Origin: Paracidovorax konjaci
GTDB taxonomy: Bacteria > Pseudomonadota > Gammaproteobacteria > Burkholderiales > Burkholderiaceae_C
Reading direction: 5' to 3'
NCBI RefSeq assembly: GCF_900112675.1
Contig: NZ_FOMQ01000006.1
Location: forward strand, 124,001-188,000
Length of the DNA: 64,000 nt
Shown: positions 43,178 through 53,733 of the stretch, piece after piece
Layout of the letters: every line of letters starts with the position of its first letter
How positions within the stretch are numbered: the first letter of the stretch is position 1
Made by a program: the position numbers and the translations under genes
Notes under the pieces: generated by a model
What the model saw: only the letters and a program-made list of their open reading frames with translations
What the model was told of the DNA's origin: nothing
Databases searched by the model: none

Positions 43178-44473
43178 ATGTTCTCGAACAACGGAAAGAT
43201 CGGCGCGCAACGCTTCGTTCCCGCCGATCGGCCTCCGGCCCAGGGCGAGGCCCGGCCGGGCACCGGCACACCCACGCCGCGCCACGGGGGCATGCTCCAG
43301 GGCGATGGCCGACTGAGCGGCCTGACGTCGCCCCAGCGGCAGCGTGCGCCGTCCGGCCGGCCCGGCAGCGACGCGGCAGGGCACCACATGCCGGCTTCGA
43401 TGCGGCAGCAGCCGAGGGCGCAACTGCCGGCCCACCGCCACGGCCCCGAGAGCCCGACGCCAATGTCCCGCGGCGGTGGATCTCTGTTCACCCATGCGCC
43501 GCCGGGACCGGCCATGCCCGGGTCCATCGAAGATTCCTTCTCACGCTTCTCCCTGCACGGGCAGGGCAGTGGGCAGGGGCCTGTCCACGGCGACCGCTAT
43601 GGACAGCCACACCATGCACATTCCCACCCCGGGCGGGACGCTTTTGCGGGGGCCCTGTACCACCCGGCCCACTCGGCATCGGCGGACCACGCACTGCGTC
43701 CCTCCTGGGGCAACACGCCGCATCCGTCCGGGACTTTCGAAAGCCATGCACCGTATCCATCGGCCCACCACCCGATAGGTGCAGGGCTGCCGCAGCCCGC
43801 GCCGCACTGGACGGACAGTCTGAAGAAAGAAAGCCTGGACGACTGGTTTGCCAAGAAAGATGGCGCCCGGGGGCAGCCGGGCATGTCGCCGCACGCCCAC
43901 TCGACGCCGCCGCACAGCCCCCGTGCGGGCGGGCCTTGGGCTCCATCGGCTCCGCCATGGAACCCGGCGCCACCGGACCTGCACGGGGCCCCGCTTCCGC
44001 AGCCACGGGAGCCGCACTGGACGGACCATCTGGAGAAAGAAAGCCTGGACGACTGGCTCGCCGAGAAAGACTGGGGCCGGGACCTGTCGGGCACGGAGTC
44101 GGTAGGCGACTGGGCCCTGCAGAAGGAATTCGGCCGCGATCTCTCAGGCACGGAATCGGTGGCCGACTGGGCCATGCAAAAGGCCTTCGGTCGCGATCTC
44201 TTGGGCACCGAATCGGTCGCGCACTTTGCCTGGCGTCAGGATGTGGGCCTGACGTACGGAGCACCGCCGCTGCCGGCCGGGGGCTTGTACGCATCGCCCC
44301 CGCACTCGCCGCAGTACGGCGCAGCGCTGCCTCCCTGGCATGCGCCGGCCGCTCACGGCCACAGCCGCAATTCGGTGACACAGGCGACCGATGAAGCACT
44401 GCGGATGATGGAGCAGACCATGCGCGCCCAACAGTCCGCGATGCACCAGGGCCGTGAGCACTGGCGGTCCTGA
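43178..44473 (+). CDS. Pro/His-rich repeat protein, candidate type III secreted effector
   Basis: The product has 431 residues and no cysteine; I recognise no domain. The ATG at 43178 has a TAAGGA site eight bases upstream. The first 16 residues lack acidic residues, and the first 200 are rich in Pro, Gly, Ser and His and look disordered, as in many secreted effectors. A 19-residue motif (x-x-D-x5-E-S-[LV]-x-D-W-x3-K-x-[aromatic]) occurs once at 211-229 and four times in tandem at 281-356. The C-terminal 35 residues form a probable amphipathic helix (TQATDEALRMMEQTMRAQQS). The PIP-like promoter suggests HrpX control. Secretion is inferred, not shown; a structural or adhesive repeat protein is the alternative. 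Confidence 0.65.
   Translation: MFSNNGKIGAQRFVPADRPPAQGEARPGTGTPTPRHGGMLQGDGRLSGLTSPQRQRAPSGRPGSDAAGHHMPASMRQQPRAQLPAHRHGPESPTPMSRGGGSLFTHAPPGPAMPGSIEDSFSRFSLHGQGSGQGPVHGDRYGQPHHAHSHPGRDAFAGALYHPAHSASADHALRPSWGNTPHPSGTFESHAPYPSAHHPIGAGLPQPAPHWTDSLKKESLDDWFAKKDGARGQPGMSPHAHSTPPHSPRAGGPWAPSAPPWNPAPPDLHGAPLPQPREPHWTDHLEKESLDDWLAEKDWGRDLSGTESVGDWALQKEFGRDLSGTESVADWAMQKAFGRDLLGTESVAHFAWRQDVGLTYGAPPLPAGGLYASPPHSPQYGAALPPWHAPAAHGHSRNSVTQATDEALRMMEQTMRAQQSAMHQGREHWRS
44018..44245 (+). repeat. Four tandem 57-bp coding repeats
   Basis: Codons 281-356 encode four 19-residue units. The second and third are nearly identical (GRDLSGTESVGDWALQKEF and GRDLSGTESVADWAMQKAF), the first is a diverged WTDHLEKESLDDWLAEKDW, and the fourth (GRDLLGTESVAHFAWRQDV) is decaying. 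A lone fifth unit lies at codons 211-229 (43808-43864), with the same preceding LPQP-x-PH context. Confidence 0.8.
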
Positions 44474-44525
44474 GCCGGCGAATGCGGCTTCTCGCGCCGC
44501 CATGCCGGGGCCGCGCGGCTCCGGC

Positions 44526-44912
44526 TCACTCCGCCGCGTGGCACACCGCTTCGATGTTGTGCCCGTCCGGGTCGCGCACGAACGCACCGTAGTAATTCGG
44601 GTGGTAGTGCGGCCGCAAGCCCGGTGCGCCGTTGTCGGTACCGCCCGCGGCCAGCGCCGCGGCATGGAACGCGTCCACCGCGGCGCGGCTGGCGGCGCGG
44701 AAGGCCACGTGGATGGTGGGGCGGTTCGGGCCGCCGCTGCCGATCCAGAAATCGGTCTTCGGCGGCTCGCCGAAGCCGGCCATGTCGGTGCTGCCCGTCA
44801 TGGCGGCGCTCACTTCCATGAGCAGGCGGTAGCCGAGCGGCGCGAGCGCCTGGGTGTAGAACGCCTTGCTGGTCTCGAAGTCGGAGACGGCGATGCCGGT
44901 GTGGTCGATCAT
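44526..44912 (-). CDS. VOC-superfamily (glyoxalase/dioxygenase-like) protein
   Basis: This 128-residue single vicinal-oxygen-chelate domain has the metal-site pattern HTGIAVSDFETSKAFY near the start, IHVAFRAASRAAVDAFH in the middle and AFVRDPDGHNIEAVCH at the end. This subgroup, close to PhnB or lactoylglutathione-lyase-like proteins, has no fixed substrate. It lies 65 bases upstream of the sigma-54 regulator gene on the same strand. Confidence 0.85.
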   Translation of the reverse strand: MIDHTGIAVSDFETSKAFYTQALAPLGYRLLMEVSAAMTGSTDMAGFGEPPKTDFWIGSGGPNRPTIHVAFRAASRAAVDAFHAAALAAGGTDNGAPGLRPHYHPNYYGAFVRDPDGHNIEAVCHAAE

Positions 44913-44977
44913 TCCAATGTCCTTTCTGGCGGGTGAGAAGGGGTGTCCGGAGCGGTGCTGCGGCAGGCGGTGCGCTG

Positions 44978-46374
<1,397 letters not shown>

Positions 46375-46378
<4 letters not shown>

Positions 46379-48177
46379 GCGGGATCGGGGAAGGTCAGGG
46401 TGAAGCAGGTGGACCAGGGGGCGCGCTCCGTGAGCGCCACGGAGCCGCCGTGCGCGGCCATGGTGCGGGCCACGATGGGCAGGCCCAGCCCGGTGCCCCC
46501 CGGGCTGCGCGACGCGAAAGGCTGGAAGAGGCGTTCGCGCAGGTCGGCCGGCACGCCGGGGCCGTCGTCGCAGACATGGATCTGCACGCCGGCGGCGGTG
46601 CGCTCGGCATCGATATGGACGCGCCGGCCGGCGGCGGCGGAGCGTGCGTTGGCGAGCAGGTTGGTCACGGCCTGGTCCAGCCGTGCGGGGTCGGCGGTGA
46701 GGGCGATCGGCACGCCCAGCCCGGGGCCGCGTTCCACGTCGGGCAGGTGCCGCAGCATGTCGCGCAGCCAGGCGCTCAGGTCCATCGGCTCGGGGCGGAT
46801 CTGCCAGGGCCGGGCATAGTCCAGCAGGTCGTCCGCGAGGCGGGAGATGCGAGCGATCTGCGCCTGGATCTCCTGCCGGGTGTCGGGCGCGGAGAACGCC
46901 GCGGCCATGGCGATGATGTTGAGCGGGTTGCGCACGTCGTGGGCCACGGTGGCGGCCAGTGCACCCAGCTCGGCCAGGCGCGCCTGTGTCTGGCGTTCGC
47001 GCTCGCGCTGGCCGGCGGCGGCGGCGCGCTCCACCTGCGCGGCGGCGTCGGCCAGCACCGTGCCGAACAGCTCCGCGAGGTGCTGCGGGCCGGGCGGCGC
47101 CTGCTCGAACCCCTCAAGCTCGGTGCGCCAGCCGGCACCGCCAGCGCGGTGGCAGCGCAGCGCGGGCGCCTGCGGGTCGGCGGCCGGGCCGCCGTTCCCC
47201 ACGCGCACCTGCACCGCCAGCCCCATGCGGCCCGAGAGCAGGGCGGCGGCCTCCTGCGCGAGCTGCTCCAGCGATTCGGCGGCAGAGAGCGCGCCGCGCC
47301 ACCGGTGCAGGTCTTCGGCCGTGGGCGTGCCGCCGGGATAGACGATGCGCTCGGCCAGCCGCCGCGCCGGCCCGCCGAGCGACAGGCAGACGGCCGCCAC
47401 CACGGCCGCCGTCACCCAGCGCGATTCGACGGGCAGCAGCAGCGACAGCGGCACCGCCAGCAGCCCCAGGCCGGTCAGCAGGGCCCAGGCCAGGGCCCGG
47501 CGTGCCCAGACGTTGGCCATGAAGACGCGGTAGCGCAGGATGCCGTACACCAGGATCACGGGATAGGCGGGAAACGCGAGCACCTGCCAGGGGTACTGCG
47601 CGATGCCGAGCGCGGCGAAGCCGAAGCCCGAGATGCACATGAGCCCCCAGCCGCACGACACCGCCACGGCGGCGATCTGTCGGCGCTTGGCGGCCGAACG
47701 GCTGCGCCAGAAGCCGCGCGCCAGCAACAGCAGCCCGCCGGTCGCCAGGCCCGCCCAGACCAGGCTGGTGGTCCAGCCCGTGCGATTGGGCACCACCACC
47801 CATTCCAGCCCCGTGAACGCCGGAAAGTGCCGGAACTCCCCGGGCGAGCGGTTCAGCGACAGCAGCACCGCCGCCGCGGCCAGCCCGTAGATCGCGGCCA
47901 GCACCCGCGGCCCAGGCCGCCAGCCCGTGAAGAGCGCGCAGAAGTGCATGAAGGCGGCCGACGTGAGCGGCACGCTGGCCAGCAGCGCCATGGCCCAGGG
48001 CGCGGTCCGGATGCCGGCCCAGTTGGGCAGCTCGTTGCCCACGATCCACAGCGCGACACCGAGCAGGAACACCGACAGCAGCCGCGCGCCTTCCACCTGC
48101 CGGGCCCAGGCGAGCAGCGCCGCGGAGAGCGCGAGCGTCTCGATCAGTGCCAGGGCGAGTGCGATGTGGATGGCCAT
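46375..48177 (-). CDS. Membrane sensor histidine kinase (multi-helix sensor)
   Basis: This 600-residue kinase has about seven or eight membrane helices in residues 1-270, then a GAF-like region and a kinase core with the phospho-acceptor His413 in ATVAHDVRNPLN. The HATPase part shows NLLANARSA, DDGPGVP and GGTGLGLPIVARTMAAHGG. The layout (integral-membrane sensor, NtrB-like kinase, sigma-54 partner) resembles the PrsK/PrsR type, but no exosortase genes are nearby. The signal is unknown. It is divergent from the DUF4166 gene across 126 bases. Confidence 0.9.
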
Positions 48178-48303
48178 CGGCGGACTGTAAACGCAGTGGG
48201 CAGGCGGGCCCCGCAGCCTGTATACCGCGTTGACAGATTGCGAAAAATATCCAATGAAATCAATGGCTTGCGTTCTGGTATGCGGTGTGCATCCAGACAG
48301 GGC

Positions 48304-48951
48304 ATGAGCACCTCATCCACCCACCCCTCCACCGGCGCCGCGGCGCAGCCCCCTGCGCTGGACCTGGCCGCCCTCCTGGGGCCCGCCGGCTGGTCGCGCC
48401 TGGACCCCGCCGTCCGGCGCCGCTTCGCGGCCGGGCACCCGGCGGCCGTCTACGAAGGCTCCATGGCGTTGCGCTGCTCGCCGGTGGGCCGCGGCTTCGC
48501 ATGGCTCGCGCGCTGCCTGAAGAGCCCGCTCGCGCCGCTGTGCCGAGCGGGCGTGCCCGTCCAGGTCCGCGTGCACGGCGATGGCCGCGGCGGCGTGGTC
48601 TGGGAGCGGCACCTGCAGGTGCCCGGCGCCGCGGTGCATGTGGTGCGGTCCACCAAGTCGCTCGGCGCGGATGGGCACGTGCAGGAACGCACGGACGGCG
48701 GCCTGTCGATGGTGCTGGAAGTGCGCGAGGAAGCCGGGGCCCTGGTGTTCCTGAGCCGCCGGTACTTCCTGGCCGTGGGGCCGCTGCGCCTGCCCATCCC
48801 GGCCGTGCTCACGCCGGGCACCTGTCGCGTCGAGCACCGCGACCTGGGCGCGGGCCGCTTCGCTTTCACCCTGGAAATGCGCCACCCGCTGTGGGGCCGC
48901 ACCTTCCACCAGACCGGCGTGTTCGCCGACCCCGAGGAGCTTCTGCCATGA
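48304..48951 (+). CDS. DUF4166 domain protein
   Basis: This 215-residue protein has the DUF4166 features LDPAVRRRFAAG near residue 39, AVYEGSM, VWERHLQ and the C-terminal (L)EMRHPLWGRTFHQTGVFADP. It is a soluble beta-rich protein of unknown function. Its stop overlaps the epimerase start by four bases (ATGA at 48948-48951); DUF4166 and TIGR01777 domains are often neighbours or fused. A TTGACA hexamer is at 48230-48235, but no good -10 follows. Confidence 0.82.
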   Translation: MSTSSTHPSTGAAAQPPALDLAALLGPAGWSRLDPAVRRRFAAGHPAAVYEGSMALRCSPVGRGFAWLARCLKSPLAPLCRAGVPVQVRVHGDGRGGVVWERHLQVPGAAVHVVRSTKSLGADGHVQERTDGGLSMVLEVREEAGALVFLSRRYFLAVGPLRLPIPAVLTPGTCRVEHRDLGAGRFAFTLEMRHPLWGRTFHQTGVFADPEELLP

Positions 48952-50525
48952 CTGCCGTTTTCATCGTCCTGACCGTCCAGGCCCTGATGGGCGCCTTCGA
49001 CAACCTCTGGCACCACGAATGGCAGGCGCGCCTGCCGCAACGCGCCTCCGCGCGCCACGAACTGCTGCTGCACGCCCTGCGCGAGGCGATCTACGGCCTG
49101 CTGTTCCTCGGCTTCGCCTGGGTGCAGTGGCAGGGCGCGTGGGTGCTGCTGCCCGCCACCCTGCTGGCCGTGGAGATCGCCATCACCGCGGCGGATTTCC
49201 TGGAAGAAGACCGCAGCCGCCGCCTGCCGCCGGCCGAGCGTGTGCTGCACACCTTGCTGACCGTCAGCTACGGCGTGCTGGTGGGCGTGATCGCGCCGCT
49301 GTTCGCCGCGCAGGCGGCGCTGCCCACCGCCGTGGTGGTGGCGGGGCACGGCGCGTGGTCCCTGCTCTTCACCTTGGCAGGCACCGTGGTGCTGGCCTGG
49401 AGCGTGCGCAACGCGCTGGCCGTCCACCGGCTGCGCGGCGTGGCGCGGGCCGAGGCCGCAGCGTCCGCCACGCCGGCGCCGCCGGCCCGGGGGCCCGCGG
49501 TCCTGGTGACCGGCGGCACGGGGTTCGTCGGCTCGGCGCTGGTGCAACGGCTGCGGCAGGAAGGCCACCGCGTGATCGTGGCCACGCGCGATCCGCTGCA
49601 GGCGCGCGCGGCCTTCGGGCCGGGCGTCTGGGCCGTGGACCGGCTGGACGACATCCCCTCCGAAACCGCCATTGGTGCCGTGGTGCATCTGGCCGGCGCG
49701 CCCATCCTGGGCCTGCCCTGGTCGGCGCGCCGCCGCCGGCAGCTCGTGGACAGCCGGGTGGAGACCACCCGGGCGCTGCGGGACCTCATCGCGCGGCTGC
49801 ACCGGCGCCCCCGGGTTCTGGTGGGTGCATCCGCGGTGGGTTTCTACGGTTTGCCCGTGGGCGGCGACTTCCTGGACGAGCGCTGCGGGCCGCAGCCGGG
49901 GCGCTTCCAGTCGGAGCTGTGCGCGCGCATCGAGCAGGAGGCCCTGCGCGCCGAAGCACTGGGCGTGCGCGTGGTCTGCCTGCGGCTGGGGATCGTGCTG
50001 GGCGCGGACGGTGGCGCCTACCCGGCGCAGGCCCTGGCCGCGCGCTGGGGCCTGGGGGCCGTGCTGGGCCACGGCCGCCAGCCGGTGCCGTGGATCCACC
50101 GCGACGACGCGGTGGGGCTCATCCTGCATGCGTGCCGGCAGCCGCGGCTGTCCGGCGCGGTGAACGCCGTGGCGCCGGCGGTGCCGTCGCAGCGCGCCTT
50201 CGCCGCGGCGCTGGCCGCATCGTTCGGCCGGGTGGTCCGCCTGCGGCTGCCCGCGTGGCCGCTGCGCATGGCTCTGGGCGAGATGTCGGAGCTGCTGCTG
50301 TACGGCCAGCGCGCCGTGCCGGTGCGCGCCCTCGCCAGCGGCTATGCCTTCCGGCACCCCACGCTGGACGGCGCGCTCCGGGCGCTTGCGCGGCCCGCCG
50401 CGCCGGGGACGGACGGGCCTGGAAGTCTGGCGCGGGCTTTGCCGCAGATCAATGGAGGCGGCAGGGGCTGCAGCGGCGCAGCGGTGGCTTGTGGGGACAA
50501 TCCCGGAACCCCCTTCGCTTCCTGA
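48948..50525 (+). CDS. Membrane-anchored TIGR01777 epimerase/SDR
   Basis: The product has 525 residues. The first 170 hold about four hydrophobic helices (ALREAIYGLLFLGFAWVQW, LTVSYGVLVGVIAPLFAAQA and others). A Pro/Ala linker joins them to an extended short-chain dehydrogenase domain with VTGGTGFVGSALVQRLRQEG near 186-205, VVHLAGAPI near 245, LVGASAVGFYG near 289 and PWIHRDDAVGLILHAC near 380. The C-terminal 45 residues are low-complexity, and the true end may be less conserved. The substrate is unknown; a role with DUF4166 is inferred from translational coupling. Confidence 0.87.
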   Translation: MTAVFIVLTVQALMGAFDNLWHHEWQARLPQRASARHELLLHALREAIYGLLFLGFAWVQWQGAWVLLPATLLAVEIAITAADFLEEDRSRRLPPAERVLHTLLTVSYGVLVGVIAPLFAAQAALPTAVVVAGHGAWSLLFTLAGTVVLAWSVRNALAVHRLRGVARAEAAASATPAPPARGPAVLVTGGTGFVGSALVQRLRQEGHRVIVATRDPLQARAAFGPGVWAVDRLDDIPSETAIGAVVHLAGAPILGLPWSARRRRQLVDSRVETTRALRDLIARLHRRPRVLVGASAVGFYGLPVGGDFLDERCGPQPGRFQSELCARIEQEALRAEALGVRVVCLRLGIVLGADGGAYPAQALAARWGLGAVLGHGRQPVPWIHRDDAVGLILHACRQPRLSGAVNAVAPAVPSQRAFAAALAASFGRVVRLRLPAWPLRMALGEMSELLLYGQRAVPVRALASGYAFRHPTLDGALRALARPAAPGTDGPGSLARALPQINGGGRGCSGAAVACGDNPGTPFAS

Positions 50526-50535
50526 GCGCCCTCCG

Positions 50536-51117
50536 ATGACACGCTCCGCCGTTCCCTTCCCGCCCCGGCCCTCCGGCCGCCCGGAGGCCGTTCCCGGCCT
50601 GCGCAGCCCCGCGGCCGGCTTTGACCAGCCGTTCGAGATGCTGCATGCCTGCCATGAACGCGTGCAGCGCACGCTGGGGCTGCTGGAGCGGCTGTGCGAG
50701 CACCTGCGCACGCGCGGCTGCGACGCCATGGCCCGCGAGGCCGCGCGCGACGTGCTGCGCTATTTCGACATCGCCGCGCCGCTGCACCACGAGGACGAGG
50801 AACTGCACATCTTCCCGCCGCTGCTCGCCGCGGGCAGCGCGGAGACCGTGGCGCTGGTGCGGGCGCTGCAGGCCGACCATGCCGCCATGGCCGCGCAGTG
50901 GGCGGCCGCCCGCCCGCCGCTGGCGGCGATCGCCGAAGGGGCTGCGACGGCCCTGGCGCCGGCGCAGGAGGCGGCCCTGCGAACCTTCGCCCACCTGTAT
51001 GCCGGGCACCTCCGCCGCGAAGAAGACGCCGCCTATCCCGCGGCCCGGGCCTTGCTGCCGCCCGAGGCGCAGGCGCCCATGGGGCAGGAAATGGCGCGCC
51101 GGCGGGGCGGGGTTTGA
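50536..51117 (+). CDS. Hemerythrin-like (HHE) domain protein
   Basis: This 193-residue four-helix iron-binding protein has likely ligands in LHACHERVQ (about residues 35-43), PLHHEDEELHIFP (about 82-94), ADHAAM (near 113) and YAGHLRREEDAAYP (near 155). Such proteins bind a non-heme di-iron centre that can sense or handle O2, NO or peroxide. It starts ten bases after the epimerase gene on the same strand. Confidence 0.87.
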   Translation: MTRSAVPFPPRPSGRPEAVPGLRSPAAGFDQPFEMLHACHERVQRTLGLLERLCEHLRTRGCDAMAREAARDVLRYFDIAAPLHHEDEELHIFPPLLAAGSAETVALVRALQADHAAMAAQWAAARPPLAAIAEGAATALAPAQEAALRTFAHLYAGHLRREEDAAYPAARALLPPEAQAPMGQEMARRRGGV

Positions 51118-51188
51118 TGCTATTAAATATATAGCAAACTATTGAATGGAACCGGCGGCATGGAGGCCCTTTGGCTTCATGCCGCTGC
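51118..51188 (+). repeat. Dispersed intergenic repeat, copy 2
   Basis: It starts directly after the hemerythrin-like stop: TGCTATTAAATATATAGCA (a near-palindrome), the core ACTATTGAATGGA, and CCGGCGGCATGGAGG. A GCGGCATG...CATGCCGC stem closes the unit, so it may also act as a terminator. Confidence 0.7.
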
Positions 51189-51422
51189 GGTAGGGGATGG
51201 GGCCCGGCCTGCGGATGGCCTGCACGCACGGGGTGCGTTCCGGCGGGGCCGGGCGGCCCGCGCGGTGGGGACCGCGCAGCGTGGCCGGCGCGCATCCTGC
51301 CGGCAGGGGGCGGGGGAGGGGGCGCAGCGGCGCGGGGCGCAGATATAGTGCGCGGCACGCCCAGTGAGCGCCCGCCCCTGCGGCCGTCTGGCATCGGGTC
51401 GGAAACCATACCTATAACAACC
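51189..51422. other. Intergenic region before CPBP protease gene
   Basis: A GC-rich leader that, with repeat copy 2, makes up the 305-base gap between the hemerythrin-like and CPBP genes. I see no gene and no clear promoter in it. Confidence 0.5.
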
Positions 51423-52253
51423 ATGGAATCGAAGCAAACCCAGTTCCCGTCCGTGCCGCAGGCAGCGGTGCTGCTGCTGTTCGGCTTTCTGCTGAGGCAC
51501 CTGATCGACCTGGCCCTCTACGATGCCCGCGGGGTCCTCGGATTGACGGGCGAGCAGATCATGGCCATGGGGATGCTGCTGTCCAACGGCATCCTGATCG
51601 CCTTGCTGGCGCATTTTCTCGGGTTGGGCTACCGCGACATCGCGCATCCGGCCAAGGCCTCTCCCGCAGCGACCTTCATGCTGCTGGTGCCGCCGATTCT
51701 GCTGCTGCTGCCCCTGGTGCTGCTGCTCGATGGGGTGCTCAACGCCATCCTCGCGGCATTGCTGCCCCTGTCGGCGTGGGAGCAGCAGGCCTTCGAGAGC
51801 ATGCTCGCACCCACCCTGGCGTCGGTGGTCGCCACCTGCGTGCTGGCCCCGCTCTTCGAGGAAATGCTGTTCCGCGGCATCCTGCTCAGGGCGTTTCTTG
51901 CCCGGCATCCGAGGGGCCTGGCGATCGGCTATTCGGCGCTGTACTTCGGTGCAGCCCACATGAACGTCTACCAGTTCTTCCTTGCCTTCTTCATGGGCCT
52001 GCTGCTGGGGTGGATCTACGAGCGCTCGCGCTCGCTCATTCCCTGCATCGCCCTGCATGCCGCCGTCAACGCCTCCATGGTGGCCATCAGCGCGATGGAT
52101 GACCCCACCTCGGTGCTGGGGCTGGCGTCTGCCACCGCATCCACATGGGCCGTCGCCGTGGCAGTTGCCGTCGCCGCGGCCGCGGCCGGGGCCGCGGCGC
52201 TGCATTACCTGCTGCCCCGCCGGGCGGACGGCCGCAGCGCCGACGTGGCTTGA
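51423..52253 (+). CDS. CPBP-family intramembrane metalloprotease
   Basis: This 276-residue membrane protein has about seven helices and the CAAX/Abi signature FEEMLFRGIL at about residues 146-155, with later catalytic His in FGAAHMN (about 177) and CIALHAAVNAS (about 209). The family includes Rce1-like proteases and bacteriocin-immunity proteins; no bacteriocin genes are near. The C-terminal Ala-rich helix is followed by a basic tail. It is convergent with kptA, nine bases apart. Confidence 0.87.
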   Translation: MESKQTQFPSVPQAAVLLLFGFLLRHLIDLALYDARGVLGLTGEQIMAMGMLLSNGILIALLAHFLGLGYRDIAHPAKASPAATFMLLVPPILLLLPLVLLLDGVLNAILAALLPLSAWEQQAFESMLAPTLASVVATCVLAPLFEEMLFRGILLRAFLARHPRGLAIGYSALYFGAAHMNVYQFFLAFFMGLLLGWIYERSRSLIPCIALHAAVNASMVAISAMDDPTSVLGLASATASTWAVAVAVAVAAAAAGAAALHYLLPRRADGRSADVA

Positions 52254-52262
52254 TCGGGCACG

Positions 52263-52814
52263 TCACACCGCTTCGAGCGATAGAAACCCCGCGGGCACCG
52301 CAGCCGTCAGCCATACCCCGTTCTCCGCCCGATAGAACGCATGGCCGGCCGCCTGCATGCGCTGCGCATGCACCTTGAACACCGCCGGTTTTCCATGGCG
52401 GCAGCCGACCTGCAGGGCCGTGGCGAGGTCGGCAGACAGATGCACGTGGTGCCGCGGCCCGGGTACCAGGCCCTGCGCCTGGATGCTGGCCACGAAACGC
52501 TGGGCGGTCCCATGGAGCAGCCACTCCGGGGGCGTGGCCGGATGCAGATGCCGCTGGACCTGCGCTGTCGAGTGCCCCTGGATGGCACGGATGTCCCGGC
52601 CATCCGCCGACAGCTCGTAGCGGCGCTTGGTGCCTGCGTGGGCCGCTCGCAGCACTTCGGCCGCGTCCAGTGCGTGGCCGGCGGCCTGCGCCCGCGCGAC
52701 CAGTGCGGAGATCGGTGCCCAACCCTCCCGGTCGAGCTGCAGCCCGATGGACTCCGGCTGGTGGCGCAGGACGAACGCGAGGAATCTGCTGGTCTTCTCG
52801 GCGCTGGCGTCCAT
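52263..52814 (-). CDS. kptA: RNA 2'-phosphotransferase (Tpt1/KptA)
   Basis: The product has 183 residues, full length for KptA. It has the N-terminal winged-helix lobe with the first catalytic Arg-His (FVLRHQPESIGL, Arg17-His18), RRYELSADGRDIRAIQGHS near 64-82, LLHGT near 98-102 and HHVHLS near 121-126 in the ADP-ribosyltransferase lobe. The enzyme uses NAD+ to remove an RNA 2'-phosphate, giving ADP-ribose 1'',2''-cyclic phosphate. Its natural substrate in bacteria is unclear. The start lies one base after the lysR stop, so it is almost certainly co-transcribed with that regulator. Confidence 0.93.
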   Translation of the reverse strand: MDASAEKTSRFLAFVLRHQPESIGLQLDREGWAPISALVARAQAAGHALDAAEVLRAAHAGTKRRYELSADGRDIRAIQGHSTAQVQRHLHPATPPEWLLHGTAQRFVASIQAQGLVPGPRHHVHLSADLATALQVGCRHGKPAVFKVHAQRMQAAGHAFYRAENGVWLTAAVPAGFLSLEAV

Positions 52815-52815
52815 G

Positions 52816-53733
52816 TCAGCTCCACTGGGGCAGCGCCAGGTCCGTGCGCCATTGCTCGGCGTGGGTCAGGATGCCATCGCGCAGGCGGGAGGCCGCAGGT
52901 CCGAGCCTGTGGCCCGATCGCTGAAAGACGTGGTAGACCAAGGGTGGGTAGCCTTTGAGTGGGACGGCGACGGTGCCGCGCGGAGCGGGGCAGAACGCAT
53001 TCACGACGGCCAGCCCCACGCCCCAGGCGGCAAACTGCTGCATGAGCGCCCAACCATTCGCCTCGACAGCCACCTGCCACCCGATCCCCTTGGCGGCGAG
53101 CAACTGGCCCAGCAATTCGCGGTGGGGTCGGCCCACCGGCGGCACGATCAGCGACTGGTCCTTCAGGTCCTTGAGCGATGCGAAGCGCCGCTGGGCCAGA
53201 GGGTGGGACTTCGGCACGATGAGCACCTGGCCCACCGAGGTCAGTGCCTGGCTGTCGAACCGGCCGGCCGCCTCGCCGAGCGGGGCAACGCCCAGCTCGG
53301 CCTCGCCCTGCTCCACGGCTGCGACGGCGCGTTCCCGGTCTCCTGCCAGCAGCCTCAGCACCGCGGGCTTCGACGGGGACCGGAAGCGGGAAAGCGCCTT
53401 TCCCAGCAAATGGAGGTAGGCGCCTTCGCCGGCCACCAGAGACACCGAATCCTGCGCGGGCGCGCCCGACATGCGCTGCACCAACCGCTGGTTGAGCGCG
53501 AGCAGCTCGCGGGCATGGCGAGCCACTTCGAGGCCCTCGGCCGTGAGATGGAGCTGGCGCCCCTGCCGCACGTAGAGCGGTACACGCAACTGCTCGCCCA
53601 GCTTTCTGAACTTGGCATGCAGTGCCGGTTGGCTGATATGCAGTCGCCGGGCGGATTCGCTGAGATTCAGCGTATCCGCAAAGATGGCAAACGATTGCAG
53701 CGCTTCCAGATGGGCGGCGGGTATGGCGTTCAT
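52816..53733 (-). CDS. LysR-family regulator upstream of kptA
   Basis: This 305-residue LysR protein has its HTH at about residues 5-60 (LEALQSFAIFADTLNLSESA, then RRLHISQPALHAKFRKLGEQ). The effector domain contains VSLVAGEGAYLHLLGKALSRF, PVGRPHRELLGQLLAAKGIG and a CPAPRGTVAVPLKG stretch. It is followed at once by kptA and is divergent from the HAD-like gene at 53828. An 8-3-8 palindrome abuts its start codon. It probably controls itself, kptA and the HAD-like gene. Confidence 0.88.
   Translation of the reverse strand: MNAIPAAHLEALQSFAIFADTLNLSESARRLHISQPALHAKFRKLGEQLRVPLYVRQGRQLHLTAEGLEVARHARELLALNQRLVQRMSGAPAQDSVSLVAGEGAYLHLLGKALSRFRSPSKPAVLRLLAGDRERAVAAVEQGEAELGVAPLGEAAGRFDSQALTSVGQVLIVPKSHPLAQRRFASLKDLKDQSLIVPPVGRPHRELLGQLLAAKGIGWQVAVEANGWALMQQFAAWGVGLAVVNAFCPAPRGTVAVPLKGYPPLVYHVFQRSGHRLGPAASRLRDGILTHAEQWRTDLALPQWS

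Noticed and set aside
48230-48258. TTGACA as a sigma-70 promoter for the DUF4166 gene
   Set aside because: The hexamer at the right distance (AATGAA) is too far from TATAAT to claim a promoter.
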